Source: Coriobacteriia bacterium (GTDB taxonomy: Bacteria > Actinomycetota > Coriobacteriia > Coriobacteriales > UBA8131). Taken from it: DNA of 64,000 nt. The stretch spans positions 62,001 to 126,000 of the forward strand of contig WRHU01000003.1 in NCBI GenBank assembly GCA_009783085.1, read 5' to 3'. The notes under the pieces are model-generated. The model was not told the origin of the DNA. It ran no database searches and saw only the letters and a program-made list of their open reading frames with translations. The first letter of the stretch is position 1. Every line of letters starts with the position of its first letter. A program made the position numbers and the translations under genes. This document shows positions 17,917 through 26,518 of the stretch, piece after piece.

Positions 17917-17983
17917 AGCAGGCAGGGGTGGCCCTGCGCCCCCACTTGTTTCACAAAGGGGCACAGAACCACCCCTGCCTGCT
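17917..17983 (+). terminator. Long stem-loop after mraY
   Basis: AGCAGGCAGGGGTGG and CCACCCCTGCCTGCT are a perfect 15-bp inverted repeat 37 bases apart, 13 bases beyond the mraY stop. No T-run follows on either strand, so it may terminate only partly or protect the mRNA end. The rest of 17904-18279 is the repeat element entered next. Confidence 0.55.
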
Positions 17984-17994
17984 AGAGTAATTAT

Positions 17995-18200
17995 CCCCCT
18001 CTATATCTAAACGCCGCACCAACTCTTTTGTGGTTGCCAGCATTAAAGCGGCGCAGACACCCTGCACGCTGCAGCAACTGCCGCGCCAACCGTCATCTGG
18101 CAGTAAGTACCCATGCGGCTGCACCATCTCTCACTTCGTCATTGTCGCACCGGGCTTGATGGGTTTGTCGCCCCGCACTTGATGCGGGGCCTAGAGGGGG
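17995..18200. repeat. 206-bp REP/MITE-like element
   Basis: The segment is bounded by a 9-bp inverted repeat, CCCCCTCTA and TAGAGGGGG. Inside are two related units with GCCGC/GCGGC dyads (GCCGCACCAAC...GCGGCGCAG and GCCGCGCCAACCGTCATCTG...CATGCGGC) and a hairpin GCCCCGC-acttgat-GCGGGGC (18170-18190). A third unit lies at 46656-46737, and TATATCTAAACGCCGCACCA plus AC is identical at both places. No ORF inside. Confidence 0.6.
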
Positions 18201-18279
18201 ATTGGTAGGTTAGTAACGGTTGTCATCCATCAAAAATGATTTCCGTACCCTCATTTTCCTGCTATTTTGTCAAAAAACC

Positions 18280-18308
18280 TTGACAAAAAGAGGGAGAGGA
18301 AGTATACT
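18280..18308 (+). promoter_or_regulatory. Strong promoter for the LRR protein gene
   Basis: TTGACA (18280-18285), a 17-bp spacer and TATACT (18303-18308), near consensus. It lies downstream of the track ORF start (18267), so the real start must be later. Confidence 0.85.
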
Positions 18309-18365
18309 GCATACGCATATCCGAGTGGTGGGACACTCTGCCACAACTTAAGAAAGGTTCAGCTC

Positions 18366-20354
18366 ATGAGCTCAAAGTTTTCAACTCACAGCGCACTTTT
18401 TGCTGTGCAAAAAGCTCCAAAAACAAGTGCTCAAACCAAAAGCCAGACGCTTCTTCATGCGGGGTTCTTAAAGCGCACGCTCGCCATGCTTCTTGCGCTA
18501 ATTTTGGCATGTTCGGGCCTTATTGTTTTCCCAGCAGCTGCTTTTGCCGACGAGCCTGCTGAAATTGTTGTCATCTCTGAAGCAACGCAAGACGACGGCA
18601 TCGAAATCGACGACACAATTGAAAGCAGGGAAGACATTCGCGGCGCAAGCGACGCTGAGGCAAAAGATGATGAAGCAAGCGACGATGAAAAAATAGTTCC
18701 ACTTGCAAGTACTATCATTACTGACCCAACTACAAAAATCAACTACTATGTGTGGGGGGAATATGCTACCGTTTGTGGTTATGCAGGCAGCAATACGTCT
18801 TTGGATATTCCAGAAAAACTGGGCGGTTGTTTTATCGATTGTATCGAGCTTCCTCGAGGTAGTCTCAATTTGACCTCCCTCACGGTAAGCAAATGTACGG
18901 CACTTGGGTATCTGGATTGTGCTGACAACAAGCTCACTTCTCTTGATGTAAGCAAGAATAAGAAGCTTTGGTATTTGAAGTGCTCCGACAATTTATTAAC
19001 CACCCTAAATGTGAGTAGCAACCCTGATCTTTCCGAATTGTATTGTGACTACAACAAGCTAAAAACACTTAATCTAGGGAGCCTTTCCAATCTTGAATAT
19101 CTAGGCTGCTCCAGCAACGAACTCACCATGCTTGACGCAAGTAAAAGCACGGGGCTTTCCAGGCTAGCTTGTCACTCCAACAAGCTCACTTCTCTTGACG
19201 TAAGCAAGTTTCGTAAACTCGAAAATTTAGAATGTTCTTCGAACCAGATTTCCAGCATTAACGTGAGCAACAGCCCTGCGCTTACGAGTCTGTCTTGCAG
19301 CGAAAATCAGCTTACTGCACTCAATATAAGCAATAATCCCAGGCTCGCAAGCATCTACTGCAACAGCAACAAACTTTCTGCGCTTGACGCAAGCAAAAAT
19401 CCAGCCCTCCGCTTTCTTCAGTGTTCTACCAATCAAATCAAAGTGCTTGATATAGCCAAAAACAGTGCGCTTGAGTATCTGTATTGCGATGCCAACCAGA
19501 TTTCCGCACTCAATGTGGCTAACAAACCCAAATTACTAAGTCTTTCTTGCGGAGGCAACAAGCTCACCGAACTCGACGTAACTAGAAATGCTGAGCTTAG
19601 TTCGCTGGTGTGCGGAAGCAACAAACTTGCCGTACTTGATGTAAGCAAAAACGTCAAGCTAAAGTGGCTGCGCTGTCAGATCAACGAACTTACGGTTCTT
19701 GACATTAGCAAAAATGTACTATTGCAGCATCTGAGCTGTGAAGCCAACTATATTGTTGACATCTCAGCACTGGTAGCTTGGAGTAAGCAGCCTGGACACA
19801 CAGATTACTATACAGAACTGCAACACTCATTTACTGCTCCCACCATCACAGGAGATGCAGCCATTACGCTTACTGCTGGTTATGCGGCAACTACCAAGGC
19901 GTATGGCATAACTGGTGCTCCAGCGCCTCGGGTATCTTTGGTGGGCGCTCCTGCGGGGGTTACCATTGCTCAAAACGGCACTTTAACTATTCCAGCAGGA
20001 CTTAAGGCTGGAGCCTATAGCTTTAGCATTAAGGCCTTTGTTCAGGCGGCGCCAGCGACTAAGACAGTTAACCTTAAAGTCAATCAAAAACCTTCCATTA
20101 CAGGTGGCAAGTCCAAGGTTACCTTAAAGAAAAAATACAAAAAGACCACCGTTACCTTTAAGCTCAAAGGCTTTCCTGCACCTAAACTTACGATAAAAGC
20201 ACCTAAGAGCATTGCGAAAAAGATAACGATTTCCAAGACAGGCAAGCTCACCATCAAAAAGGGTATTAAGCCGGGAACCTACAAGGTAACCATTACGGCA
20301 AAGAACTCGAAAGGCAAGGCAACAAAGAAGATAACCATCAAGGTTAAAAAGTAG
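18366..20354 (+). CDS. Secreted leucine-rich-repeat surface protein
   Basis: Start moved to ATG 18366, downstream of the promoter and with GAAAGG upstream; this gives 662 residues. A signal peptide (FLKRTLAMLLALILACSGLI, cleavage after AFA near residue 61) is followed by an acidic linker and about 17 bacterial LRRs of about 21 residues, with the pattern LxCxxNxLTxLDVSKNxxL. Next come an Ig/cadherin-like module (APAPRVSLVGAPAGVTIAQN) and a very Lys-rich C-terminal beta module (KKYKKTTVTFKLKG). There is no LPXTG motif; the cationic end could hold the wall by charge, which is inference. Such proteins often bind host or microbial surfaces. Monocistronic. Confidence 0.85.
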   Translation: MSSKFSTHSALFAVQKAPKTSAQTKSQTLLHAGFLKRTLAMLLALILACSGLIVFPAAAFADEPAEIVVISEATQDDGIEIDDTIESREDIRGASDAEAKDDEASDDEKIVPLASTIITDPTTKINYYVWGEYATVCGYAGSNTSLDIPEKLGGCFIDCIELPRGSLNLTSLTVSKCTALGYLDCADNKLTSLDVSKNKKLWYLKCSDNLLTTLNVSSNPDLSELYCDYNKLKTLNLGSLSNLEYLGCSSNELTMLDASKSTGLSRLACHSNKLTSLDVSKFRKLENLECSSNQISSINVSNSPALTSLSCSENQLTALNISNNPRLASIYCNSNKLSALDASKNPALRFLQCSTNQIKVLDIAKNSALEYLYCDANQISALNVANKPKLLSLSCGGNKLTELDVTRNAELSSLVCGSNKLAVLDVSKNVKLKWLRCQINELTVLDISKNVLLQHLSCEANYIVDISALVAWSKQPGHTDYYTELQHSFTAPTITGDAAITLTAGYAATTKAYGITGAPAPRVSLVGAPAGVTIAQNGTLTIPAGLKAGAYSFSIKAFVQAAPATKTVNLKVNQKPSITGGKSKVTLKKKYKKTTVTFKLKGFPAPKLTIKAPKSIAKKITISKTGKLTIKKGIKPGTYKVTITAKNSKGKATKKITIKVKK

Positions 20355-20373
20355 AATAAAAATGGGCACCATG

Positions 20374-20500
20374 CCCATTAGAAGCACACAGAGCCCTTTG
20401 GTTGGGGTGATACTTCAGTTGTAGTTATGGAAAGTCGTCTATTGCTTTCGCTTAGGCGACTTTCGCACATTTGCCGTCTTGGGTTAATCTCGATGTCAAA
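20374..20500 (+). ncRNA. Orphan copy of the antitoxin-like structured RNA
   Basis: CCCATTAGAAGCACACAGAG onward to about 20500 aligns closely with 46815-46940. The first stem (GAAG...CTTC) and the second (GAAAGTCGTCTA / TAGGCGACTTTC, 20430-20464) are kept, with G:C to A:T changes on both sides of each stem relative to the 47-kb copy. The minus strand retains a relic reading LRFDIEIN, matching IFVEIN of the toxin-like peptide, but no TM segment or start. So this is an antitoxin half without toxin, or a 3'-UTR element of the LRR gene. Expression is not shown. Confidence 0.4.
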
Positions 20501-20573
20501 TCTCAGCCAGTTTTTACGTGGCGATTAAGAAAATCAAAAAAACTCACTTTTCTCTTGCACTTTAGTACAGTAG

Positions 20574-20615
20574 TGTGATAAAGTGTTACGAAAGCACTGT
20601 AAAATGCTTTATACT
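20574..20615 (+). promoter_or_regulatory. Candidate his operon promoter/operator
   Basis: TATACT (20610-20615) with a weak -35 TTACGA (20586-20591, 18-bp spacer). Immediately upstream is TGTGATAAAGTG (20574-20585), identical to the 12-mer inside the mraZ promoter. The region is rich in overlapping dyads (ACAGT/ACTGT, ATAAAG/CTTTAT, AGTG/CACT), as in an operator. No T-box or His-rich leader peptide was found. Confidence 0.45.
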
Positions 20616-20647
20616 ACTAACAAGAAAAGGCAAGAGGAAAGGAACCT

Positions 20648-21829
20648 ATGATGCTCCCGGTTACTCCGCGTGGCTTTAAGGACGTGCTTCCTGAGGAGGC
20701 TCGTTGGCGCGAGAACATAACTACCAAGGTCAAGCAGGCCTTTGAGCTGTGGGGTTACGCTCCCATCGAAACGCCCACGCTTGAGGTACTTGAAGTGCTT
20801 GAACAAGGTGGCGTACTGCCAGAAAAGCCTTTTAGGCTCTTTGATACCGACAATGAGCTGCTGGTGTTGCGCCCTGACGTTACTTTGCCGGTCGCACGTA
20901 TGGTGGCTTCTCGACTTGACGCACAAACCTTGCCTCTGCGTTTTAGGTATGTCCACCGGGTCTTTCGCGAGGAGGAATCGCTTAGAGCGGCCGCTCGCGA
21001 ATATACTCAGATTGGCGTGGAGTCTCTTGGTATGGTGGGGCCCGCCGCTGACGCTGAAGTCCTCCTCTTGTTCATAGATGCGCTCAACGCCTGTGGGCTC
21101 AAGGACTTTACCGTTGCTTTTTGCACGGTTGGCGTTTTGTGCGAATTGCTTACGGCAGCACAAGCTGCAAATAACCTTAACGAACAGTGGGTTGAGCAAG
21201 TGCTTGCGGCGTTTCATGCCTCCAACCTTGTTGCCATCGACCAGCTTACTTCAAGCGAGCGCATAAACGAGCGTTATGGCTCGGTCATTCGCACCTTGGG
21301 CACTATAAACGGAGGCAGGGAGGCTATCGAAAAGGTTCGTTCTCTCGTCGAGCCCCTTGGCTGTCTTGATGGTCTTGATGAGCTTATGGCAACGTGGGAC
21401 ATTGTCGAAGGACTTGGTTATTCCGATAAGGCACGCATTGATTTTTCGGTAATGAGCACCTTTGACTATTACACAGGACTGGTTATCGAAGCCTATGCCC
21501 CAGGCGTGGGCACGGCCATTGGAACAGGCGGGCGCTACGACACGATGCTTGAGGCTTACGGAAAAAGTGCTCCGGCAGCTGGCTTTGCCTTTTGTTTAGA
21601 GTCGGTCATGCACGCTCTGCTTGCTCAAGGCTGCACCGACACAACATCTGAGGATGACGCAGCTGCCTGCGTTGAGTTGGCGTTTCCTGCCTTTGAGAGC
21701 GAACAGAACGCAAGCGATGCAGGTGCAAAAGACGCGACCGCAAAAACCATCGAAATCTTTCAAGAGGCCCTCTCTTTGAGAGCTCAGGGCACACCAGCCG
21801 TTTTGAATATGCCAAGGAGAAGTTTATGA
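20648..21829 (+). CDS. hisZ: ATP phosphoribosyltransferase regulatory subunit HisZ
   Basis: A 393-residue paralogue of histidyl-tRNA synthetase that lacks charging activity and partners the short HisG. It begins TPRGFKDVLPEEARWRENIT and keeps the class II synthetase folds (LRPDVTLPVARMVASR, RFRYVHRVFREEESLRAAAREYTQIGVE, FDYYTGLVIEAYAPGVGTAIGTGGRYD). The full anticodon-binding domain of HisS is missing; an Asp/Ala-rich tail takes its place. First gene of the his operon, AGAGGAAAGG before the ATG, and its stop overlaps the hisG start by 4 bp. Confidence 0.92.
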   Translation: MMLPVTPRGFKDVLPEEARWRENITTKVKQAFELWGYAPIETPTLEVLEVLEQGGVLPEKPFRLFDTDNELLVLRPDVTLPVARMVASRLDAQTLPLRFRYVHRVFREEESLRAAAREYTQIGVESLGMVGPAADAEVLLLFIDALNACGLKDFTVAFCTVGVLCELLTAAQAANNLNEQWVEQVLAAFHASNLVAIDQLTSSERINERYGSVIRTLGTINGGREAIEKVRSLVEPLGCLDGLDELMATWDIVEGLGYSDKARIDFSVMSTFDYYTGLVIEAYAPGVGTAIGTGGRYDTMLEAYGKSAPAAGFAFCLESVMHALLAQGCTDTTSEDDAAACVELAFPAFESEQNASDAGAKDATAKTIEIFQEALSLRAQGTPAVLNMPRRSL

Positions 21830-22479
21830 GATCGCTAAAACTTGCTGTTCCAAAAGGAGCACTGTTTGAGGAAAGCGTAGCGGTGCTTAAGGCTGCTGGG
21901 CTTGACGTAGAAGGTCTGCGCAACCCAGGTCGTCAGTTGGTAATTGCTGCAAAAGATGTCGAGTATTACATCGTGCGCCCTACCGATGCTCCCGTTTTTG
22001 CTGCCCACGGTGGTGTTGACGCTGCATTATGCGGCAGAGATTCTTTGTTGGAGGCAGCACTGGAGGTAGTTGAACTGGTTGACTTAGGTTACGGAGCTTG
22101 TCGTTTTGTGGTAGCTGAACCCGCCGCCGCTGCCGAGCGTGCCGATGACACCTACGCACGTCTTGGCGTGTTGCGGGTTGCTACAAAATACCCCCGCATT
22201 ACGGCGGCCTATTATGACCAAATAGGCGTTCAGGTAGAAATTGTTAAAATGCATGGCAATATAGAACTCGCACCGTTGTGTGGCATGGCAGACCGCATTG
22301 TGGATATTACTGCGACCGGCACCACGCTGCGCGAGAATAACCTCGTTATTGTTGACGAGGTACTGCAGTCAACGGCTCGTTTTGTTGGAAACCCTGCAAG
22401 TGTGCGCACTGACCCAAGGGTTCGAGAGCTTGCAGAAAAGCTCACCGCATCGTGCGTTGATAAAAACAGACCATCTTGA
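21826..22479 (+). CDS. hisG: ATP phosphoribosyltransferase HisG, short form
   Basis: A 217-residue catalytic subunit of the first histidine-pathway step (ATP + PRPP to phosphoribosyl-ATP). Motifs: LAVPKGALFEESV, the periplasmic-binding-protein-like core, VEIVKMHGNIELAPLCGMAD and the PRPP loop DITATGTTLRENN. The C-terminal regulatory domain of long HisG is absent, which fits with the adjacent hisZ: the two form a hetero-octamer. The ATGA overlap with hisZ points to translational coupling. Confidence 0.96.
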   Translation: MRSLKLAVPKGALFEESVAVLKAAGLDVEGLRNPGRQLVIAAKDVEYYIVRPTDAPVFAAHGGVDAALCGRDSLLEAALEVVELVDLGYGACRFVVAEPAAAAERADDTYARLGVLRVATKYPRITAAYYDQIGVQVEIVKMHGNIELAPLCGMADRIVDITATGTTLRENNLVIVDEVLQSTARFVGNPASVRTDPRVRELAEKLTASCVDKNRPS

Positions 22480-22492
22480 TTAAGGAGAATTT

Positions 22493-23821
22493 ATGCGTAT
22501 CGTAACGCTTGCTCCCTCGGAAGCACCGAGTTTAGAAACCCTGCAACGTAGCACCTCTTTTGATGCCGAGGTGCAAACAACGGTTGCCGAAATAATTGAA
22601 AACGTTCGCACGCAAGGCGATGAGGCATTATTTGCCTACACTGAGCAGTTTGACAAGGTAAGGCTTGAGGAAACTCGCTTGCCCGAGGCTGCGACTGTAC
22701 AGGCGCTCCGCAAGGTGAGCAGAAGTGTGACGGTGGCATTGGAGCAGGCAGCAAAAAACATTACTGCTTATCACGAGCAGCAGATGGAGAAAAGCTGGTT
22801 TGAAACACGCCGTGATGGCTCGGTAGTGGGCAGCAAGATAACGCCGCTTGAAAGCGTTGGTATCTACGTGCCTGGTGGCAGAGCTTTGTATCCCTCAACC
22901 GTGCTTATGAATGCCATTCCTGCCCGCATTGCTGGCGTGCGTCGCATTGTTATGTGTACGCCTCCGCGCCAAGATGGCAGCATTGACCCTGTTATTCTCG
23001 CAGCGGCTCAAATTGCAGGTGTTACTGAGATACACGCTGTTGGTGGGGCTCAGGCTATCGCTGCGCTTGCGTATGGAACACAAAGCATAGCCGCAGTTAA
23101 CAAAATAACGGGTCCGGGCAATGCGTATGTTGCCGCCGCCAAACGTCAGGTTGCTGGCGATGTTGGAATCGACATGATTGCTGGCCCGTCCGAGGTTTTG
23201 GTGCTCGCCGACGACACAGCAGAGCCTGCACTTATCGCCATTGACCTGATGGCGCAAGCAGAACACGACCCGCAAGCGGCGTGCTATTTTGTTACCACGG
23301 ACGAAAGCCTTGTAGAGGAAGTGCTTGAGGAGATACAAGAGTTTCTTATTGACTCTCCGCGTGCTGAAATTACCAAAGAAAGCCTTGACAACAATGGCGT
23401 AATTTTTGTTGCCCCAGACCTCCAAACGGCTTTACTCGCGGTTAACACCATTGCGCCTGAGCATCTTGAAGTGCAAATGGAAAACCCCTTTGACCTGCTC
23501 GGGCTCATTGATAATGCAGGAGCAATTTTTCTCGGGCCGTGGACGCCTGAGAGTGTGGGAGATTACGTCGCTGGGCCCAATCACACGCTACCCACGAGCA
23601 GCACGGCACGCTTTTCGTCGCCCCTTTCGGTCAATGACTTTCTCAAGCGTTCAAGCATTATCAGCTACACCTATGCTGCGCTTAAAAAAGATGCAGAAAC
23701 TATCACCACGCTTGCCGAGTGTGAGGGTTTGTGGGCACACGGCAAGGCAGCTCGCGCACGGTTTGAGCTACTAGAAAATAGGGAAGAAAACGAGGTTGAA
23801 AACGACAAGGCGGACGAATAA
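22493..23821 (+). CDS. hisD: Histidinol dehydrogenase
   Basis: A 442-residue zinc enzyme for the last two steps, histidinol to histidinal to histidine. Recognised by SVGIYVPGGRALYPSTVLMN, NKITGPGNAYVAAAKR, DMIAGPSEVLVLADD, MAQAEHDPQAACYF, IAPEHLEVQ and GDYVAGPNHTLPT, which hold the Zn ligands and catalytic His/Glu. A charged tail (NREENEVENDKADE) extends the usual end. AAGGAG precedes the ATG; 13 bp after hisG. Confidence 0.97.
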   Translation: MRIVTLAPSEAPSLETLQRSTSFDAEVQTTVAEIIENVRTQGDEALFAYTEQFDKVRLEETRLPEAATVQALRKVSRSVTVALEQAAKNITAYHEQQMEKSWFETRRDGSVVGSKITPLESVGIYVPGGRALYPSTVLMNAIPARIAGVRRIVMCTPPRQDGSIDPVILAAAQIAGVTEIHAVGGAQAIAALAYGTQSIAAVNKITGPGNAYVAAAKRQVAGDVGIDMIAGPSEVLVLADDTAEPALIAIDLMAQAEHDPQAACYFVTTDESLVEEVLEEIQEFLIDSPRAEITKESLDNNGVIFVAPDLQTALLAVNTIAPEHLEVQMENPFDLLGLIDNAGAIFLGPWTPESVGDYVAGPNHTLPTSSTARFSSPLSVNDFLKRSSIISYTYAALKKDAETITTLAECEGLWAHGKAARARFELLENREENEVENDKADE

Positions 23822-23874
23822 TAGAAGAGCAAACTCTTTGGAAGCCCGCACAGAAAGAATAGAAAGGAAACAGC

Positions 23875-24462
23875 ATGAGAGAAACTCACATAGAACGTGA
23901 AACAAACGAAACCAAAATTGTGTGCACCCTAGCCCTTGACGGAACGGGCGAGGTTGCCGTTGAAACGGGCATTCCCTTCTTTGACCACATGCTTTCTGCC
24001 TTGGGACGGCATGGGCAGTTTGATATGCGTATCGAAGCTCACGGCGATTTAGAGGTTGATGCGCACCACACCGTTGAAGACGTAGGCATTGTGCTTGGAC
24101 AAGCAATTGCGCAAAGCCTGGGAGAAAAGGCGGGCATCACCCGGTTTGGCTGTGCTTTTGTTCCGATGGACGAAGCGCTGGTTATGGCCTCAGTCGACAT
24201 CAGCGGACGCGGTCAGCTGCACTGGGACGTGGAGCTGCCCATCGAGTTTATCGGCACCTTTGATACGAGCCTGTTCAAAGAGTTTCTTATTGCGCTGGCT
24301 ACCAATGCTGGTATGACTCTGCACGTCCGCTCGATTGCCGGAGAAAATGCGCATCACATCATAGAGGCGGCGGCAAAGGCAACGGCACGGGTCTTACGCA
24401 CCGCACTTTCAATTGACCCCCGCAATGCAGGGCAAATACCTTCCACTAAGGGCGTGCTGTAA
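23875..24462 (+). CDS. hisB: Imidazoleglycerol-phosphate dehydratase
   Basis: A 195-residue monofunctional HisB, dehydrating imidazole-glycerol phosphate to imidazole-acetol phosphate. The duplicated Mn-binding motifs are intact: FFDHMLSALGRHG, DAHHTVEDVGIVLGQA and HHIIEAAAKATARVLR. No HisN-type phosphatase domain is fused. Its stop overlaps the hisA ATG by one base (TAATG), so the slot where actinobacterial hisH normally lies is closed. Confidence 0.97.
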   Translation: MRETHIERETNETKIVCTLALDGTGEVAVETGIPFFDHMLSALGRHGQFDMRIEAHGDLEVDAHHTVEDVGIVLGQAIAQSLGEKAGITRFGCAFVPMDEALVMASVDISGRGQLHWDVELPIEFIGTFDTSLFKEFLIALATNAGMTLHVRSIAGENAHHIIEAAAKATARVLRTALSIDPRNAGQIPSTKGVL

Positions 24463-25223
24463 TGTATCTCTTGCCAGCAATTGACCTGCTAGACGGAAGG
24501 GCAGTGCGTCTTGCCAAGGGCGACTACAATGCCGTTACTGTCTACAACGAAAATCCCGTAGCGCAGGCGGAGCAATTTGCCGAGCAGGGCGCAGAGTGGA
24601 TTCACGTTGTTGATCTCGACGGCGCGCGCACGGGCACGCCGCACAACACAGCTCTTATCGAGGCGATTATCTCGGCAACGGGGCTTAACATAGAGGTTGG
24701 CGGGGGAGTGCGCTCGCTTGCCACCATTGAACACTTACTCAACGCAGGTGCGAAGCGTGTTGTGTTGGGCACAAAACTGATTGTTGATCCAGATTTTGCG
24801 CGCGAGGCCTGCAAGCAATTTGGCGAGGCTATTTGTGCCGGCGTTGACGCACGTGGCGGCGAAGTTGCCATTGAAGGCTGGCGCGAAGGAGCGGGTGTTC
24901 CTGCCGAGGAACTGGTAGGCGAGCTTGCCTCATGGGGCATTCGTCATCTGGTATATACCGACATAGCACGCGACGGTATGCAAACGGGAATCGATGCTTT
25001 AGCCTACGAGGCCTTAGCGCGCAGAGCAGGATTTCCGGTTATTGCTTCGGGCGGTGTTTCTACGCTCGATGACCTCCGTGCCTTGTGCGCTTTGCCAAGT
25101 GGCTGCATTGAGGGAGTTATTGCCGGACGTGCTTTGTATGAAGGTTCGTTTACGGTTGCAGAAGCGGTTAAGCTTTTGTACGAGGAGATGCAATCGGCAC
25201 TTTGCTGCGATACTTGTTTTTAG
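24462..25223 (+). CDS. hisA: ProFAR isomerase HisA
   Basis: A 253-residue TIM barrel that opens the ribose ring of ProFAR. The start LLPAIDLLDGRAVRLAKGDY carries the first catalytic Asp; VGGGVRSLATIEHLL and TDIARDGMQTGIDA hold the phosphate site and second Asp. Actinobacterial PriA enzymes can also serve tryptophan synthesis (TrpF); whether this one does cannot be read from sequence. Confidence 0.95.
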   Translation: MYLLPAIDLLDGRAVRLAKGDYNAVTVYNENPVAQAEQFAEQGAEWIHVVDLDGARTGTPHNTALIEAIISATGLNIEVGGGVRSLATIEHLLNAGAKRVVLGTKLIVDPDFAREACKQFGEAICAGVDARGGEVAIEGWREGAGVPAEELVGELASWGIRHLVYTDIARDGMQTGIDALAYEALARRAGFPVIASGGVSTLDDLRALCALPSGCIEGVIAGRALYEGSFTVAEAVKLLYEEMQSALCCDTCF

Positions 25224-25251
25224 TGATGGAATGTTTGGAATACAAAAAAAC

Positions 25252-25275
25252 TTCGTACTTTTTAAAAAGTACGAA
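25252..25275. terminator. Perfect 24-bp palindrome between hisA and hisF
   Basis: TTCGTACTTTTTAAAAAGTACGAA is self-complementary over all 24 bases and is flanked by A-runs on both sides. On the minus strand it resembles a terminator; on the + strand it may be a processing site or operator. It interrupts an otherwise tightly packed operon, 20 bases before hisF. Confidence 0.55.
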
Positions 25276-25294
25276 AAAAACGAAAGGATAAAAA

Positions 25295-26080
25295 ATGTCG
25301 TTTAAGCGAGTCATACCCTGTCTTGATGTAAAGGGTGGCAGGGTTGTCAAAGGGGTAAACTTTGTCAATTTGCGTGACGCTGGTGACCCCGTTGAGCTGG
25401 CAGCCGCCTATGATAAGGCTGGTGCCGACGAAGTGGTTTTCTTGGATATTGCTGCTACCAACGAGGAGCGTGCCACTACGATAGAAATGGCAGCGCGTGC
25501 CAAACAAGAGGTGAGCATTCCGTATGCTGTGGGAGGTGGTTTTAGGGATTTGGAGGGTATTGGCGCCATGCTCAAGGCGGGCGCAGATAAGGTTTCCATA
25601 AACACGGCTGCGTTTAAGAACCCGGAGCTGCTCAAGCAGGCTGCTCAGTTGTATGGCTCCCAGGCGGTTGTTTGCGCCATTGACGTAAAGCAGGCCGTGA
25701 GCTCACTTGGGCAAGCGCCCGACAAGTGGACGGTTCTTACTAACGGCGGAGAAGTTGATACCGGCGTTGATGTTATTGAGTGGGCTCAGGCGGCGGCGCG
25801 CTACGGCGCGGGCGAGATATTGCTCACTTCGCTTGATAGAGATGGCACCAAAGATGGCTATGATCTTGCGTTGACCCGCGCCGTAGCGCGCGCTGTTGAC
25901 GTTCCCGTCGTTGCCTCTGGTGGTGTTGGGCGTATTGAGCACTTTGCTGAAGGTATTCTTGAGGGAGAGGCAGATGCCGTATTGGCGGCCAGTGTCTTTC
26001 ACTTTGGTGAGCTGACTATTCGTGAAGTCAAAGAATATATGGCAGCGCAAGGTATTTCGGTGCGCCTGCCCACCATATAG
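25295..26080 (+). CDS. hisF: Imidazole glycerol phosphate synthase, cyclase subunit HisF
   Basis: A 261-residue TIM barrel that converts PRFAR plus ammonia to IGP and AICAR. The catalytic Asp residues are in [17 protein letters not shown] and [11 protein letters not shown]; phosphate sites are AVGGGFRDL and [16 protein letters not shown]. The enzyme normally takes ammonia from its partner HisH, which is not encoded in the operon or elsewhere in the window. ACGAAAGGATA precedes the ATG. Confidence 0.97.
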   Translation: MSFKRVIPCLDVKGGRVVKGVNFVNLRDAGDPVELAAAYDKAGADEVVFLDIAATNEERATTIEMAARAKQEVSIPYAVGGGFRDLEGIGAMLKAGADKVSINTAAFKNPELLKQAAQLYGSQAVVCAIDVKQAVSSLGQAPDKWTVLTNGGEVDTGVDVIEWAQAAARYGAGEILLTSLDRDGTKDGYDLALTRAVARAVDVPVVASGGVGRIEHFAEGILEGEADAVLAASVFHFGELTIREVKEYMAAQGISVRLPTI

Positions 26081-26122
26081 TTATTTCGGCATGAAGCGAA
26101 GCAGTATAAAAAAGGATTCTCT

Positions 26123-26515
26123 ATGAAAGAACTATTAGACAAATTGCGTTTTAACGAACAAGGGCTTATCCCTGCCATCGTGCAGCAATACGACACAGGC
26201 GAGGTCTTGATGATGGCATACCAAAACAAGGAAGCTCTTGAGCTTACCCTTAGCACCAAGACTACGTGGTTTTGGAGCCGCTCACGAGGAGAACTCTGGA
26301 ACAAGGGTGCCACAAGCGGCAATATCCAAAAGCTGGCAGATATTCGCTTTGACTGCGACGCCGATTGTCTGCTTCTTTTGGTAGACAGTCCTGGCCCTGC
26401 TTGTCACACAGGCGAGCGCAGCTGCTTTTTTCGCCCGCTTGACGCACCAAGGCCAAACGCACAAGAACCAAGCGCACAAACATCAGGCTCACAAGCACAG
26501 TCCGAGGAAGGATAA
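26123..26515 (+). CDS. hisI: Phosphoribosyl-AMP cyclohydrolase
   Basis: A 130-residue stand-alone HisI that opens the adenine ring of PR-AMP. Typical motifs are [39 protein letters not shown] and the metal-binding [20 protein letters not shown] / GERSCFF. A Pro/Ser/Gln tail extends the C-terminus. hisE follows after 3 bases; the two steps are separate proteins rather than a HisIE fusion. Confidence 0.96.
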   Translation: MKELLDKLRFNEQGLIPAIVQQYDTGEVLMMAYQNKEALELTLSTKTTWFWSRSRGELWNKGATSGNIQKLADIRFDCDADCLLLLVDSPGPACHTGERSCFFRPLDAPRPNAQEPSAQTSGSQAQSEEG

Positions 26516-26518
26516 CTC

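Noticed and set aside
18267-18365. Track start of the LRR protein
   Set aside because: A near-consensus promoter (18280-18308) lies downstream of that start, and the signal peptide follows the later ATG.
20500-20647. T-box or histidine leader peptide before hisZ
   Set aside because: No run of His codons, no T-box sequence TGGN and too little space for the structure; dyads fit an operator better.
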